From Pomacea canaliculata (taxonomy: Eukaryota; Mollusca; Gastropoda; Architaenioglossa; Ampullariidae), in the NCBI RefSeq assembly GCF_003073045.1, contig NC_037591.1, forward strand, positions 26,507,319-26,571,318: 64,000 nucleotides of DNA, in the 5' to 3' direction. The translations under genes and the position numbers were made by a program. The notes under the pieces were generated by a model, which saw only the letters and a program-made list of their open reading frames with translations, did no database searches and had not been told where the DNA came from. The number at the start of each line of letters is the position of its first letter. The stretch's first letter is position 1. Shown here one piece after another: positions 37,401-50,089 of this stretch.

Positions 37401-40400
37401 AATAAAACTGAAAAGTGAAATCCGTTTAATTACCGCACGTTTCCAGATGAGCAGGAAAAACACAAAGATGTTTCGGTGCACGAAGAACACGTGCAGCATT
37501 TGCATGACGTCAACGGCCTGGTGACAAAAGAAGAGGAGACACGGAAGACAGGTACGTTTGTGAGACTGCACGCGCGCGCGTGTGAAAGGGATCGTGGCTT
37601 CAATGAGTGATGGAGGAAAAGTGTGCTGCGCATCTGTGGGTTAACCTGGCATGATGTACATGCAAAAATGTGTGGAAAGTTCTGGCTAAATAAAATAGAG
37701 ATGTGAGGTTTTTATTTTCTTAATCACGATATACACTCGCTAGGCTTTCATTGATGTCCTGTGCACCTTCAACATCAATTCTCCGGTCTGTGCTTTCCTT
37801 CTCCTCTCGAGCTGCAACACCTCAGCATGAACTATTCTCCTTTCTCTCTTTCCCCCACATTACAGTGACAGATGTGAAGACCGGCAAGCTGCTGTCTGAC
37901 GTTAAACAGGAAGTGAAGTCAGAGGAAGTCGCTGCGGCTGGAGCGTCGCCCAAGGTGGAGGTCAAGACGGAGGTGGACGTGCCGGCAGAGGGCGTTCATG
38001 AAACGCTCGTCCAGTTGGAGGACGGGGTGAGACGCAAAATAGAATTGAGCCAGTTAAACTGTTCATTTGTTATTCGTTCGTAAATTTATTTTTATCACAA
38101 AACTGGGAGTTTCCATATATGGCGACTTGCTTCTGTTTTGCCGACAACGACAACGCTACGACGGCAACGACCTTGTAACCCTTTGTTGCAAAGCCGTTTG
38201 TGGGTTATTGCAGCAGCTCCTCCACAGCTGCATGAACGTGTTATTGCAGAAGGTTTATATATATCACTAGCTCGTACAGAAATGGCTGTTAGTTTATAGA
38301 GAAACTGTGCTCACGGCACACAACCATCGGCTAGATGGCGCTGGAAGCTGTAACCTGACTTTGGCGTGACCCAGTGCGTTGTAACGCCTGGCTTAATGGT
38401 GTTTTGTACAATTCAGTTACCAGCAATTTCCTGCCGCCCTTAGAGGCGGCGAGCCGAGAGCACAAAGGAGAGTTGACTTTACTTTTTTGCGTGATGACAA
38501 TCTCTAGAAGTTCTAACATGCACGACACATGCGTGGCACGAAACAAATCGATTTTAAAGATCCAGTGGGGGCAAATTGTTTTTCTCATGACTTGATAGAG
38601 ACCTTCATGTACGATATCCATGTAATGTGTATTTTGAAATTATGTTTTGTGCATGGCGATGTTTGTACGCGTTTATCTTTAGAACGGAAGGTGGATAATT
38701 CACATTTTAGGTAATAGTATCTTGACTGAGCTTTATCCCGTCATTAGAAAAAAAATGGTTTACTCCACTAGACCTTTAAAGAAAGAAAAGAAAGAGAGAA
38801 AGAAAGACGAGGCAAGTGATCGAAGAGCTCTGCTGACTGACAGATGACTGGTTGGACAAGACACCAGCCGGCACCATCAGGTTGTGGAGGAAGAAGAGAA
38901 AAACATTTTCATGCAGTCCCCAGTTTCTTCATAGAAGTTTTTCCTCTCAGTTCTGCCTTGCTGATGATAGCCTGGAGCAGACAGGCAGTTAATTTCTGTG
39001 GAAATGCATGAAGAAGTTTACAACAGCCACCGGCAGTCTGGCTTCTTGACACGCCTGCTCTCCTCAAACCTTTACGCGCCGATGATCGACTTTTCTCACG
39101 TCCTCTCGTCCTCTCACAACATCCCCATCCTGCTCCACCTCCTGCTCCACCTCCTGCTCCACCTCCTGCTCCCGTTTTCTTGTAACCCTACCTTCCTCCC
39201 TCACTCCCCTTCTTCCAGCACTTCCTTCTGCTTTCTCACACCAGATAATTAAGGTCCGCGAATGTTTATTTGTGAGATTTCCCTTTTTGTTTGTCGACGT
39301 ACTCTTCCTAATTTTGGAAGTCTTTATCGCTTTGAAAACATCTTCCGCTTCGTTTGCTTTCATAACCGTCAGCTGTGGTTTTTTGAAATTTCCAAACCAT
39401 CTCATTTTAAGGGTCGTTTGGTCTGTAGAAATATCGGTCCATCAGAAGCCGTGTCATTGAAAACAGTCAAGATTGAAAAAAAAAATCCTTATTTTCTCAG
39501 TCAACACTTTAAATCGCCACGATTTTTAAAACGAGGTTGTTTATTTTTAACCTTTTCATTTTCGATGTTTTTATTTTTCTCCACAATAAGTTTTTGCATA
39601 TATAGCCTACGATGCTTGCGTTTCTCACTAAATCTTAGTTAATTTAATTTTTACGCCCTCTGAGAATAGATACTTTATTTCAAAATCAGTCTCAACTAAT
39701 ACTTTTCAGTCTTCTGCTATCATTTGAAGACCTTCATCTTCCGCGGTTATCTTTATACTTCCAGTTGCTCGTTTCATCGCGCGATAACTACAAATTTTCT
39801 TGGCAGTTCCTTTAGATGGCTCGTACAAACAGAGATGAAAGCTGCCCTGAAGACTGGAGAAGGAAGAGGGGACAGGGCTGAAGACGGAGGGAGGGATGGA
39901 GTAGTAAGAACGGGGGGCGATGAATGAGTTGGAAGGTTTGACGATCAGAGCGCGCGCGCGGATCGATATATCGGTGGAGGGAATTTATCGAACCCGCTAT
40001 TCCTGGCGTGATATGAACCAGGCATAACTTTCCTCGGCTTTTAAGGATGCCAAATGAATAGAAGGAAATTCGATCTCCATCCTGATAGCTTTCTTTGAGG
40101 CCATGGTCACCTTCTCCCTCTTTCCACCATCGCCGGCACCATCACACTAGCACCACCTCCTTCACACCAGCACCATCAGCAGCCCTGGCACCAGTGCTCG
40201 ATATTTTCCGCTTCATTATGAGCTGAGCCCACTGATGGCTTAACTCCACGGTGTTCACTGAAGCGCGCCGTCATGGCAGATCGATGCCGAGCTATTTGGA
40301 GGGAACCTCCTTTAGTCATAGCCGCACGCGCCAGCTCCAGCGTGACGTCACTGGGGGAGCAGAGGGCGGTTGGAGTTTGCGGGGGGAACAAAGGCTGCCT

Positions 40401-43400
40401 GCAAGTGTCGAGGGATCCTTTTCCATCTGGTGTTTAATATTACCGGAGTGAGTCACACCTGAAAGTTAATTGGGTTTTTTTTTTTGTCAATATGAAAGAG
40501 TGGGGACAGAGGGAAGCTGGTCAGAGTGTCTACAGACTGGCAGATAATATAACAATAAAAATGTATTACATGAATATATTTCATGTATGGATAAAAAGTT
40601 TACGCATGCCACAATTTTTATGATTCAATCATATCGGGGTCTTCCGGTGTTAGCGTGAGACGCGACCTGGCTTTGGTTATAAAATCCGTTGTCGTTAATG
40701 TCGAATGTTGCGGACGCACCAGACACCAGGGAGTCTGTGACTGGAAGACCCACAGGGTAGTTGTCTTCGGGTGTCAAAGATTATCATCTAGATAAGTGTT
40801 GTGTGAGGTGAAGTGGCAATGCGAGGTGGATGGAAGTCGAGGAAGGGGGAGTTTCGCTGTCTAGGTGGCGCTACGGTTTGCGTGGTAGATGTTGCAGTCT
40901 GGTAGCTCTCGGCGCCGGTGTCCAGACTTGCAGACGGAAAGACAGGGGGGTGGGAGTCGGGAGGTAGGCAAACTGTGATAGAGGGAAGAAGAGAGAAAGT
41001 CGGTGGAAAACGGAGAGGGAGTAAGGGAGGTAGCAATGAGGCTTGACACACAGGGGCCGTGCACCAAGTCAGAGGATGAGAAAGATAGATAGACGTAGCG
41101 CGTCCAGAAACGCAGGACGAAGTTTATCTTTATCTCTTAATCGAAGTCCTGAATGGAGTGGGTGAGGAGCCTGTTGTAACTGGAAATGAGATAAAGCAAC
41201 GAGGTTCGAACTGAAACCTGAACTCGAGCTTATATCAAAGAAATAATCAACTCTCATCAACCATTTACAGACTCAATCAATGGCGGTATCAGCCACGCCA
41301 GGGCGATGGTCCGATCAAAAGAAGAAGAAAACTTTAATCACATAAGCCATGCATATCCGGACATTGATCGCGAACACTCACAAACATTGAGACACTGAAT
41401 TATGCCTACAAATTATATTGATTTTGTCTGTCATGTCAATAAATAGGATATAATGGCAATAATACAATCAGGCCACTGACTACGCAAGTAATTATACATG
41501 CGTGCATGTATGTGCGTGCGTGCGCGCGCAAGAAAAAAGTCCAATTCCAGACAAACGAAGGAACGAGGGAATAAGCAAACTTAAAAAAAAAAAAAAAAAT
41601 AAGGCGGACGGTTGCAGAGCAGACAGAGAGATGTCAAAAAACAACCCCGAAGGTGTTGTTGCCAAAGAATATATAAAAAATTCTATTTCGCGGATTGAGC
41701 CAGAAATCAGATAAGAAGGGAAAACTAATATAAACAAGCCAAACTGGAAAAAATCCTCCGAGGTTGTCTATGCTGAAGCAAGCATCTTTAATGCTGATTT
41801 CTCCATGGCAACATCCACGGCTCTGCGTGGGCGAGTGGCCATAGTAACAAAGAGAAAGAGAGTGGAGCGGTGGCAAGACTGGCAGCAAATCGATAGCGAG
41901 GCCGTGTTTGAGTTTGGCGTCCGGCTCCAAAAATAGCTCCTCGCCATTCATTTCGCACCAACTGCACGCGCCATCGATCCCACCATCCTTAGCGCGGAAG
42001 AAATCCAGTTTACGAGAGAGAGAAGCTAGTAAAGAAGCGGCCCTGGAGGGTTGGGGATGGGAGAGGAGGCGGAGGGGTCTGGGTGGAAAAGAAACGGCGA
42101 AGGAAATCAAGGAAATTTGATGTCAGGTCTTGTTAGTTAATGGCAGTGTCTGACGTCAGCGAAACCCTAATGTCCTTCATCAGCCTGCACTTGATCGCGT
42201 GGCCGCGGAGCTGGGCAAGGAGGGGAGGCCACTCTTGAGGCAGGAGACGAAAATGCTAGGCTCCGGAAATGACGACTGCGACAGTACGCGACATTTATAC
42301 TCGATGTTTATACTTCGCTTTCCTCCCACTTCAGGTCCAAACGCTTGCGTCTGGTCTGGACGTCCAGTTGGGTTTCATTCCTTTATTTAAAATTATTCAT
42401 GACAGTCTGTAGACTTCTCTGGATATTAGTAGTCATATCCGTTTCGTATGGAATCCTATAAAGACATCTGCTTTCAATGCGACGAACACAAAATACTTCT
42501 TATATTTATACGATTGTGGAAACCAACAAAATTAAAAGGAAATTGAAAACGGGGTTGGACCACGTGACTGTGGAAAAAAGGGAATTGGCTCTCAGTGGGG
42601 ATGGGAGTCGGGGCGAAAGGAAAGAAGCGGAATCAGAGAGCGATATGAGAGGCAGAATATTAGTTTTAAATACCGTGTGACATCTGATTCATCACGTGAA
42701 GATCACGTAACAGGGACGTCATTCTATGTCCACGCAGGCTGGCGTTGCAGACAAGGAGGACGAGGCAGAAGAATTCAGCCCCGAGGTTGTGGCCGAGTAC
42801 CTGTACCAGACTGGAGACTTTGACAGGTTCTACACCACCCTGGCTCAACTTGTCAACAACTCTGTGGTGAGCACCGTTCATCTTCCGCCGCCGACCGTTG
42901 TCTATAATCGACCCTCGACCATGCTGAGTTTTCCATCTAGGGTCTTTTTCTCCTGTTTAATCGCTCTTTTTGTTTCCTTATTGTTAACATAAATTTCATA
43001 TATGTATGTACCCTTTAACATTCCTGTAAATGTAACGATATTGTGATATAGACATTGGTAAAGGAAGTGATACTATCCTACGGATCTTACACAGTGAATG
43101 ATATTATCACACTGATCTCAAATGGTAAGCGGTGGGAGACGGTTATACAACTTGTCATTTTGAATGTCCAATTACTCATGTTGCAGATGACGGAAGCTGA
43201 GGCAGTCAACTTCGCTGAACTCGTCGCACAGTACTACAGGCAACGAGTGGAAGAATATGAAAACAATATCCTGGTGGGTCTCCATGGTAGCAGTGGTTAA
43301 CACTTTAGAGATTTCAACCCTGGCACTAATGCGAGACCAGACTGAAGACGGACCGGCATGCGCAGTTTTCTGATTTACCCTCTCTCACACACACACACAT

Positions 43401-45262
43401 GAGATTTAAATAACTTCTCAAACTTAAGCAACATTTTAAAGTTCAATACCTCTGCTGTGTGTTACATCACAGGTTCAGAGGCGTGCCCAGAGTCAGCCTT
43501 TGCCTGACCTCTACCCCATGACCTTAGATGCACGCGAACCTTACCCTCTTGGCCTCGAGAACGACGACCGTTACCTTCTGTCCCTGGACAACTCCGACTC
43601 CTACGGCGTGGCACCGCAGGACCTGCCCACCGACACCGAGGTCGATGCCAACGCATACGACATCCTGGGAGAGCTTTTGCGGGAGGCTTTTGTTGGTGGT
43701 GAGTGGCTAACCGAAGTGAAAGACAGCAAAAATGTCTGGAGAGCGGCTGGAAGAGTGGATTAAAAACAGGACAGTGTTTAGAGACGGCCGCTTGTGTACT
43801 TAGAGAACCGAGGTAGAAAGACTTCGTCTTTGTTTGACTGGCAAAGTATCGACCTGAAGGTAAAGACGGTTGGAGAGTCTTGTGAGTAGCTAGGACCCAG
43901 ACCCCAGTAGACACTTTGTATGTTTGTTAAGTGGCTGGCGAAAAGTCGAAGGACAACAGTCAGAGACCTGAATAGGATGTCGACCTTTGTCTGTGGACGT
44001 CCTTCTATTCAGTACTTTTCTTTATGGAAGAGCAGCTAGCTAAAAGATATTAGTACACGTGATGTAAGTTTTCAAAACTTTAGAAATCTCACGAAACAAC
44101 ACCACTAAGATGATTGAGGAAGAGATCGCCGAGTGATATCATGATGAATGGCACGAAATCATTAATCTGTAAATCCGATTATAATCCTAGAAGCCTTGTC
44201 AGTAAATCACCGGTGCTTTCATCTGTGTATGTAAACACAGGGGATGTGTGCTCACGCGGAACGAGTTTGGGTAGGTAAACAATGAGTTGCTTGAATCAGA
44301 CAAACATAGATGTATGTCTTGTTGCTAGGTGACGAACGTGCCCAGGCCATCGTGCAGGAGCTGTACAACCAGGCCGAGAATCGACGACGACGCAGGCTCA
44401 GAGCTGCGCTCCATGCTGGGTAAGTAGTTCAGCACCTATATGGCACGTCACACGTGACGTCACGCAAAATTCGGCAGATAGGGAAACGATGGTGGTTTAT
44501 TGTACTTCTGCAATGCGCAACACAGCTTATACACATCTTTGCATTTAAGATGGTCTTAATTAATTTAATAAGCTTCATGTTAGAATTTTACCTATCGTGC
44601 TTAGGATTCTACTGGCACGCTATATATAGTCTCTGATTATATTTTAAGTCTCAGATCATTGCCTGATGATTGATCACTGCTCTTTTTTGTCACAGTTGAG
44701 CTGGCAGCAAGTGGACTCCAGAACCCCGGCGACTGGGAGCCTTACAGCAACATCATGGGACCCGCCGCACAGTCCGATGCAGACAAGAATGTGGCAGCCA
44801 ACAATCAACTGCCGGTGAAGGAGGGCGACAAGTCTCAAGAGCAGGGAGAAGCTCACGCTGAAGCCAAGCCATCCACAGGCCAAGCATCACCCAGCGAAGC
44901 TGCTGCCGCACCCGGTGACAGCCACCCGGCAGCGAACGCGGAGCCAAAGAGCGAAGCAGGAGCGAAAGACGGAGCCAAGGATGACAAGACTGTGCAGAAA
45001 CGTGAGTGACTTGGCGACATTCTAACCCTTGACCCCCATCAGTTCTTTCAGCGAGCTTCAGATGTCTCGTGTGTAGATATGTATAGATTTTCAGAGAACA
45101 ACAAAAAAGTAAAGTAGTATATCAATCGCACACTTGATCCAGGGAGCAAGCAAGAGCGAGAACGAAAGAGAGTTAATGTTTGTTTGTTTGTTAGTTGTTG
45201 TGAGGCATAGCTTTACCGACTAACCTTTCTTCTCTATTCCAGGAGCCCCTGAAACCGTGTAA
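31483..45262 (+). CDS. secreted charged protein, possible granin/prohormone-like precursor
   Basis: Exons: 31483-31555, 35758-35780, 36264-36309, 37447-37551, 37866-38026, 42738-42866, 43187-43273, 43473-43698, 44329-44419, 44696-45001, 45243-45262. All junctions keep phase except within exon 9, where one extra base near 44379 appears to shift the frame; with that discounted the product is about 421 residues. Residues 1-18 are a signal peptide (LILVAMVAGA core). Residues 25-136 are Lys/Glu-rich. A helical, conserved-looking region follows (residues 137-208, exons 6-7; e.g. YLYQTGDFDRFYTTLAQLV). Exon 8 starts with a dibasic RR, exon 10 is Ala/Glu/Lys-rich, and the end is KR-APETV. Signal peptide, acidity and dibasic sites suggest a regulated-secretory precursor, but no bioactive peptide (no Gly-Lys-Arg amidation site) is evident and I do not recognise the family. 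Confidence 0.75.
31556..35757 (+). other. first intron of the secreted-protein gene
   Basis: A 4.2 kb intron. It contains the LINE relic at 32521-33005. Other stretches are AT-rich, and no further exon could be supported. Confidence 0.55.
32521..33005 (+). mobile_element. decayed LINE 3' end (reverse transcriptase C-terminal relic)
   Basis: Translated pieces in shifting frames match the C-terminal part of common animal non-LTR retrotransposon ORFs: first a segment with LETIWNDSN and RTMRSLVIYL, then NWHGHISRKSELAKRIL and ETLQGGRNRRKGR. The pattern of WYGHV-type, then GGRRRGRQ-type, then WxDN-type blocks is a familiar signature of these elements. Stops and frameshifts break it. It ends in GAT/ATT trinucleotide repeats, typical of such 3' tails. 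Confidence 0.7.
38027..42737 (+). other. longest intron of the secreted-protein gene
   Basis: A 4.7 kb intron between exons 5 and 6. It holds a 12-bp tandem repeat (39131-39172), an A-tract near 41583-41600, and two perfect TGACGTCA octamers (40343-40350, 42151-42158). A 158-codon minus-strand open frame at 41634-42110 looks fortuitous. No exon supported. Confidence 0.5.
39131..39172 (+). repeat. 12-bp tandem repeat, 3.5 copies
   Basis: Perfect repetition of TGCTCCACCTCC three times plus a half unit. Confidence 0.9.
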
Positions 45263-47660
45263 ATAAACTCCGGAAGCCGACGAAGCCGGGACAGTTATTC
45301 ATACGCCGAGTATCTTTTTCGGGGGGGCTTATGTTTCTACCTTACCATCAGTGAAACTGTCTTGTGTCATAACCACACTTTCACCTTCATGACGTCATAC
45401 TCAACGTAGGAAGTTAGGGGAGAAGATGGCCACGTGACACCTTTCGTGACGTAAGAAGGGGGCTGGGGGCTCTGGCACACACGAAGACCTCCCTGGAGAG
45501 AGACAGAGACAGTTGGAGCGAGCCGTGTGCAGCAACATGGACAATGGGCAATAACATTGAGAGAGATTTCGGTGCGTTCAGTTATGTGTGCGTGCATGGG
45601 TGAGTGCGTGGGATGTTTATATTTGTTCATGTTTTGCTGTGCGTGCACACTCTAGTGCGTTCCACACGGCTGGCGGTGGGGGAAGGGAGGAAGGGAGGAA
45701 GGGAGGAAGGGACGGCACTGATTATATTTTCTGGGAAACAACATGATAATAAGACTAGCCCAACCCAACCCTCACTTCCATCAAATACGCACATATTTCA
45801 GCACGCGCACTCGCGTGCAGTCAGCGTGCACAAAACACATCCTTATCTGTTTCTAAAAATAGAAGCAACCGGAACCTTCTCCGTTACCTGTTAATCAGTG
45901 ATGAAACTCGTTTGTGGTCGTAATTAGCGGATCAATATGCATACATGTTGGCTTCACACCCGGCATGGGGAAAGCTTGTCAAGCGATATCGAGCGGAAGA
46001 TGTCGGGGATACAAAAGCGAAATGCGTCCTTTGCTGTGTTTTTTGTCAAAGAAACTATAATCCAACTTTTTACAACAACACCGGCGACTGCAATCACCTG
46101 CCAGACCCTGAAGTAGGACGTCAGCTTCCTGATTTTTTGAAAACATTCAAGCGGAACTAGATGGTCGACCTCGTGCCAGAGCCCCAAAAGGTGTTTCTGG
46201 GACAGTAGTGACTTCTGACGCCAAGCAAGCGGAAGTTGCCACGCATGACGTCAGCAAGAAGCGGTTTGCTAGGACTGTTTGTTTACTAGATAGTTGAACT
46301 TCGATGAATATGTTTTCATGTACAGGGAGCGCTTGTATCACGCAAAGCTCAACTAACGCTCTAAGTGTAAGTGTGAGAGTACAATGGTTATAGGAATACG
46401 GCAAAAACAAACAAAAATAACCACATTATGTTCAAATCTTTGCTGATATGAAAAATATTATTAGGTGGCATGATGCATTTCTATGGAGACATGTCCTCAG
46501 CAGAATTTTTTATGGCCAGGACTGCGAGGCAATAAGAAAGATTTGATTTCATTAATTAAATTCAGGAACTGCTACTTCAGTGTCTCGAAGAGCTAAAACG
46601 TAGGTCACAAGGTCAAGATAAGCTTTTAATATATCACAACGGAACGGATCACGTACGTCAGCATATGTAAATAGCTTTTAGTACGAAATGCAGATAATGT
46701 GTCTTGCCAGCGAGCCAGTCTTTGTCTCGATCTTTAAACTTTCTACATCAGACTTCTGAACTCAAGGACTTCGTGTATGTGCAACAAGCAACAACAGTAC
46801 AGTTAAGCCGAAAACTAAAAGCTTTACTCGCATCTACCTGCATATGTTCAAAAGACTTTGCCGATGGATTTGAAAACTGATCCCAAAAGTTTTAGCTTCA
46901 AGTCTTGTTGCCTTCAGTCAGAGAATCAAAGAAGAGGTGGAAAGGTGTTCTTCTCAGTCTGGTCCACACCAGAACCTTTCTGATCAACAATAATCGCGCT
47001 TGTCCGGCGTTTCTTGTCAATGTGTATTCAGATACAATAAAAGCCAGCGAACTCCAAGCTGTCGACCTACTGAATATTAATACTTAATGAAGCGATGACA
47101 AAGACCGACGTTTTCGGCGATGACCAACTGTTGCTGGATACAATAAGGCCGCTGTGTGGAAGAGTGACTGGTTGACTTCCAGAAGGAGGACATCCCCGGT
47201 GTCGATTCTGCGGGACGGCGTGACGTTCATTGTTTCATGTAACATCACATTCCGATCTCTGTTACTTCTCCACGTCCTGTCGCTTGTTATATATCTATAT
47301 ATACTCCGCCGGTGTCGCTGTTTGTTCGGACCCCTCCCATCATCACCTCCCCCCGCCTTTTAAGTGAACGTACTTTACGGGTTCTGTGTTGGCTGCTTAT
47401 TCTGTCCTGTTGAGGTGCCGTTCCGTTTGTCAACGTTTACTCCCAACCCTTTGTCCAGCTGTCGTCGACAACTTTGTTAAGCTTTAGCTTGAGAACCATG
47501 TCACAATGTTATGTTGCAGAACCAGAGATCTATTTTTACTTTGTGGAGTATATACATACATATTTATATATATACATATTGTACAGATGTTGGCATACAA
47601 AATGGTCTGTATTTGTTTTAGAATCGCACCAGTTCTATTTTATTAAACCTGTTGCCGGTT
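45263..47660 (+). other. probable 3'UTR of the secreted-protein gene
   Basis: No coding exon follows the TAA at 45260-45262. A possible early signal AATAAA lies near 47034, and the variant ATTAAA at 47642-47647 could give a longer end. Contains an 8-bp tandem repeat at 45681-45712 and TGACGTCA at 45390-45397 and 46246-46253. Confidence 0.4.
45681..45712 (+). repeat. 8-bp tandem repeat, 4 copies
   Basis: Four perfect copies of GGAAGGGA, a purine-only tract. Confidence 0.9.
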
Positions 47661-50089
47661 GAAGCGCTGGCTTATTCTCTGATAGTTCTGGAAACAAAAG
47701 TGCTTTCTCCTCCCTAGACTCACTATATGACATTAGAGAACTGAAACAAGATTAATTAGGCCGGTGATGCTCAAAAGATCAAGGTTAGGTTCAGGAGAGC
47801 TGGCAATATTAACCTCATTTCCAACCACTCTGGGTTGGTAGCCAGCAGCAGGGAACACGAGGTTAATCTGTTCATTATTACACTCCAGTATAGGAGTCTG
47901 TGTCCAGTCTGTAGGCTGGTGACTACTGCTCACTGCCACAACTGAGACAACTGGCACTGCTTACCACTCATGCTTAAGTCTCGGTATCCTCTGAGATCCG
48001 GTTACACTAAAACCTGTTAACATTTCCAGTTTATTTTTCTCTTTTAAAATTCAATACTATAACCGACTTTTATCACACACGTGGCTGTACAACCATTGCT
48101 TACATTTTCCTGTCTGCAGCTTGTGTGTGATAAGTCTCTTCTTAAAGTTTTATCGGCAGCTTGTAAGTGATGAAGATGTTCTTACAGGTTATGTTGATGC
48201 CTTGTAAGATTCTTCATTCCCTCTGCTTATAGGGTTAATTAGATATGACACTGAAGATACTTGTAGGTAATCTTTGTCTGAAGATTACACTCACAGTGGT
48301 AGGCAGTGCTTGCTGTCCTCAGCTAGAGCAGTCAAAATATTAAGAAGACAATGCTAAGATGTTTCCACAAAGCTTAGTGATACCGGTTAAATGTAGAATT
48401 TAAGATCAGTCATTCCAGTAACTTCAGATGTCTGCCAGAAAGACTTGTCCATACGTGTACCGGCGCACAGTGTTTGTACAGATAATGCTGCTAACTGGTT
48501 GTTTCTCTCTCGTTTTGTTGATTGACAAAAAATTATTATTAATGTTACACAATATTGGGAAATGAAAATGCCCGTACTAACAACCACAAGTTTGTGCTGG
48601 ACACATGTCAGTATGTTTATTTACCACAGATTCTTTCAGTCAGTGTTTACAAACTCTGATGGTTACCATCTGACAAGATGACATTAGTGATTCGTTGACA
48701 TAAACCAATGCTCAAATGCGAACAACCACATAAAGCTCACAGCAACATGCACACACACACACAAACAAACAACGCATACACATAATACAGATCCACGCAC
48801 TCACATATATAAGAATACAAAGCCTAAGTCTAGTTCCAAAAGGTATTGTAATTTACTGGCATCTCGAAAGATTACACCCCTCACCTTCTCTCTTGTCTTT
48901 TAAACCAATAAAAATGGCAAATTTTTGAAAAGAGTGAAAACAGGAGATATTAGGCGAGTTCTCCATGTTTGCTTTGTAAATCACGTGTTCGATTTGATTT
49001 CCTAAAATCCAGACATTTACCTTTCTTTTCTGCAACTCTTGACTATGTCACTCAGAGCACGCAGCACGACCAAAAGAAGTAAAATCTGATTATGGAAGCC
49101 CTTCTCTGGAATTATTTGTGTAGTGTTCTCACAAGCTGATCTCCCGAAGCACCAACTGCATCCTAATGAAAACGAATTTTTCTAACAGTCTAATGCAGAT
49201 GCGGGCACTGTCTCTGTGTTGAAGCATGGTGACAATATTTTTCCATCCAGATGGTTCGGAGCCTCAAACAAAAATACTGCAGTTCCACCAGTAGTGCTGG
49301 GTCGCTTGTAGTCAGCATATGATTTTGTGATGGATATAATCATAAAATAATAAACTCGTCTCCTTAACGAAATAGACTGTGCTTTATATGTCTGGTGTTT
49401 ACAGTGAAAATAAAGTGGCAAGACCCGTTCTTGTGTATGTGTGTGTGATCTCGTTTGTTGAGCCAGAAAATTATTTATCAGACCTAACGTGAATGTAAAG
49501 CCATCTTAAACCATAGACAAAGTAACACGAAAATTATTTAGGTACCAAAATCTGAAACCAGAACCCTTCAGGTCCCTAAACTTAGGTCCAGTGTCCTTTA
49601 TATTTGTAAATCCGGTTTTCCACCTCTCTTTCAATCTTTCCCTTCTTCTTTAGTCTGTCACTCACTTCATGTCTACCTGTCGCTACAGGTGTTTTTTTCC
49701 CGCTGAGCTATCTCGGAATATCATAATATGATGGTACAAACGTATGAGTATATGACCTCTTCCTTCCCCCTAAAAAAAAAATCTTTAAAAAGGGTGTGCG
49801 GGATTCCAGCAAACGCGTGAATAATATTCTATTTATTTATGAAGGCCCGCTCACAGCTGGTCCCTTTACGCTGTGTCCCTCCGCGTCACGTGTCCCACAA
49901 GACGTAGTTACCAGTATTGATCCAGGCCGCCGGGAAAAGTGAGCTCGCAAAGCAAAGTTTAATTAGAGGCAGGCTACATTGTTATCACCACGATAGCGTG
50001 GTCGTGAATGTCAGTCCCACTAACAACATAGAAATTAATTGTATCAACAAGACAACATCGCCGCTGTGTGAACTTAACATCCAATATTT
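47661..50089. other. intergenic, no supported gene
   Basis: A minus-strand open frame at 47733-47957 was examined and not accepted. The remainder is AT-rich single-copy-looking sequence with no splice-bounded coding segment. Confidence 0.4.

Noticed and set aside
39064..39405. A minus-strand open frame with a Glu/Gln repeat
   Set aside because: The EQEV repeat simply translates the 12-bp tandem repeat at 39131-39172; flanks show no coding character.
41634..42110. A 158-codon minus-strand open frame in an intron
   Set aside because: Its product is low-complexity and hydrophobic in places without any family feature; it crosses A-tracts and has no splice or promoter context.
43473..44419. Reading the RRRRR stretch as a furin-type cleavage site
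   Set aside because: It exists only in the frame that ends at once at the next junction; the shifted frame gives a sensible acidic segment continuous with the next exon.
47733..47957. A minus-strand open frame that looks moderately protein-like
   Set aside because: Reads like protein over about 60 codons but has no splice partner and no family match I can name. It could be an unrecognised dispersed repeat; left unannotated.
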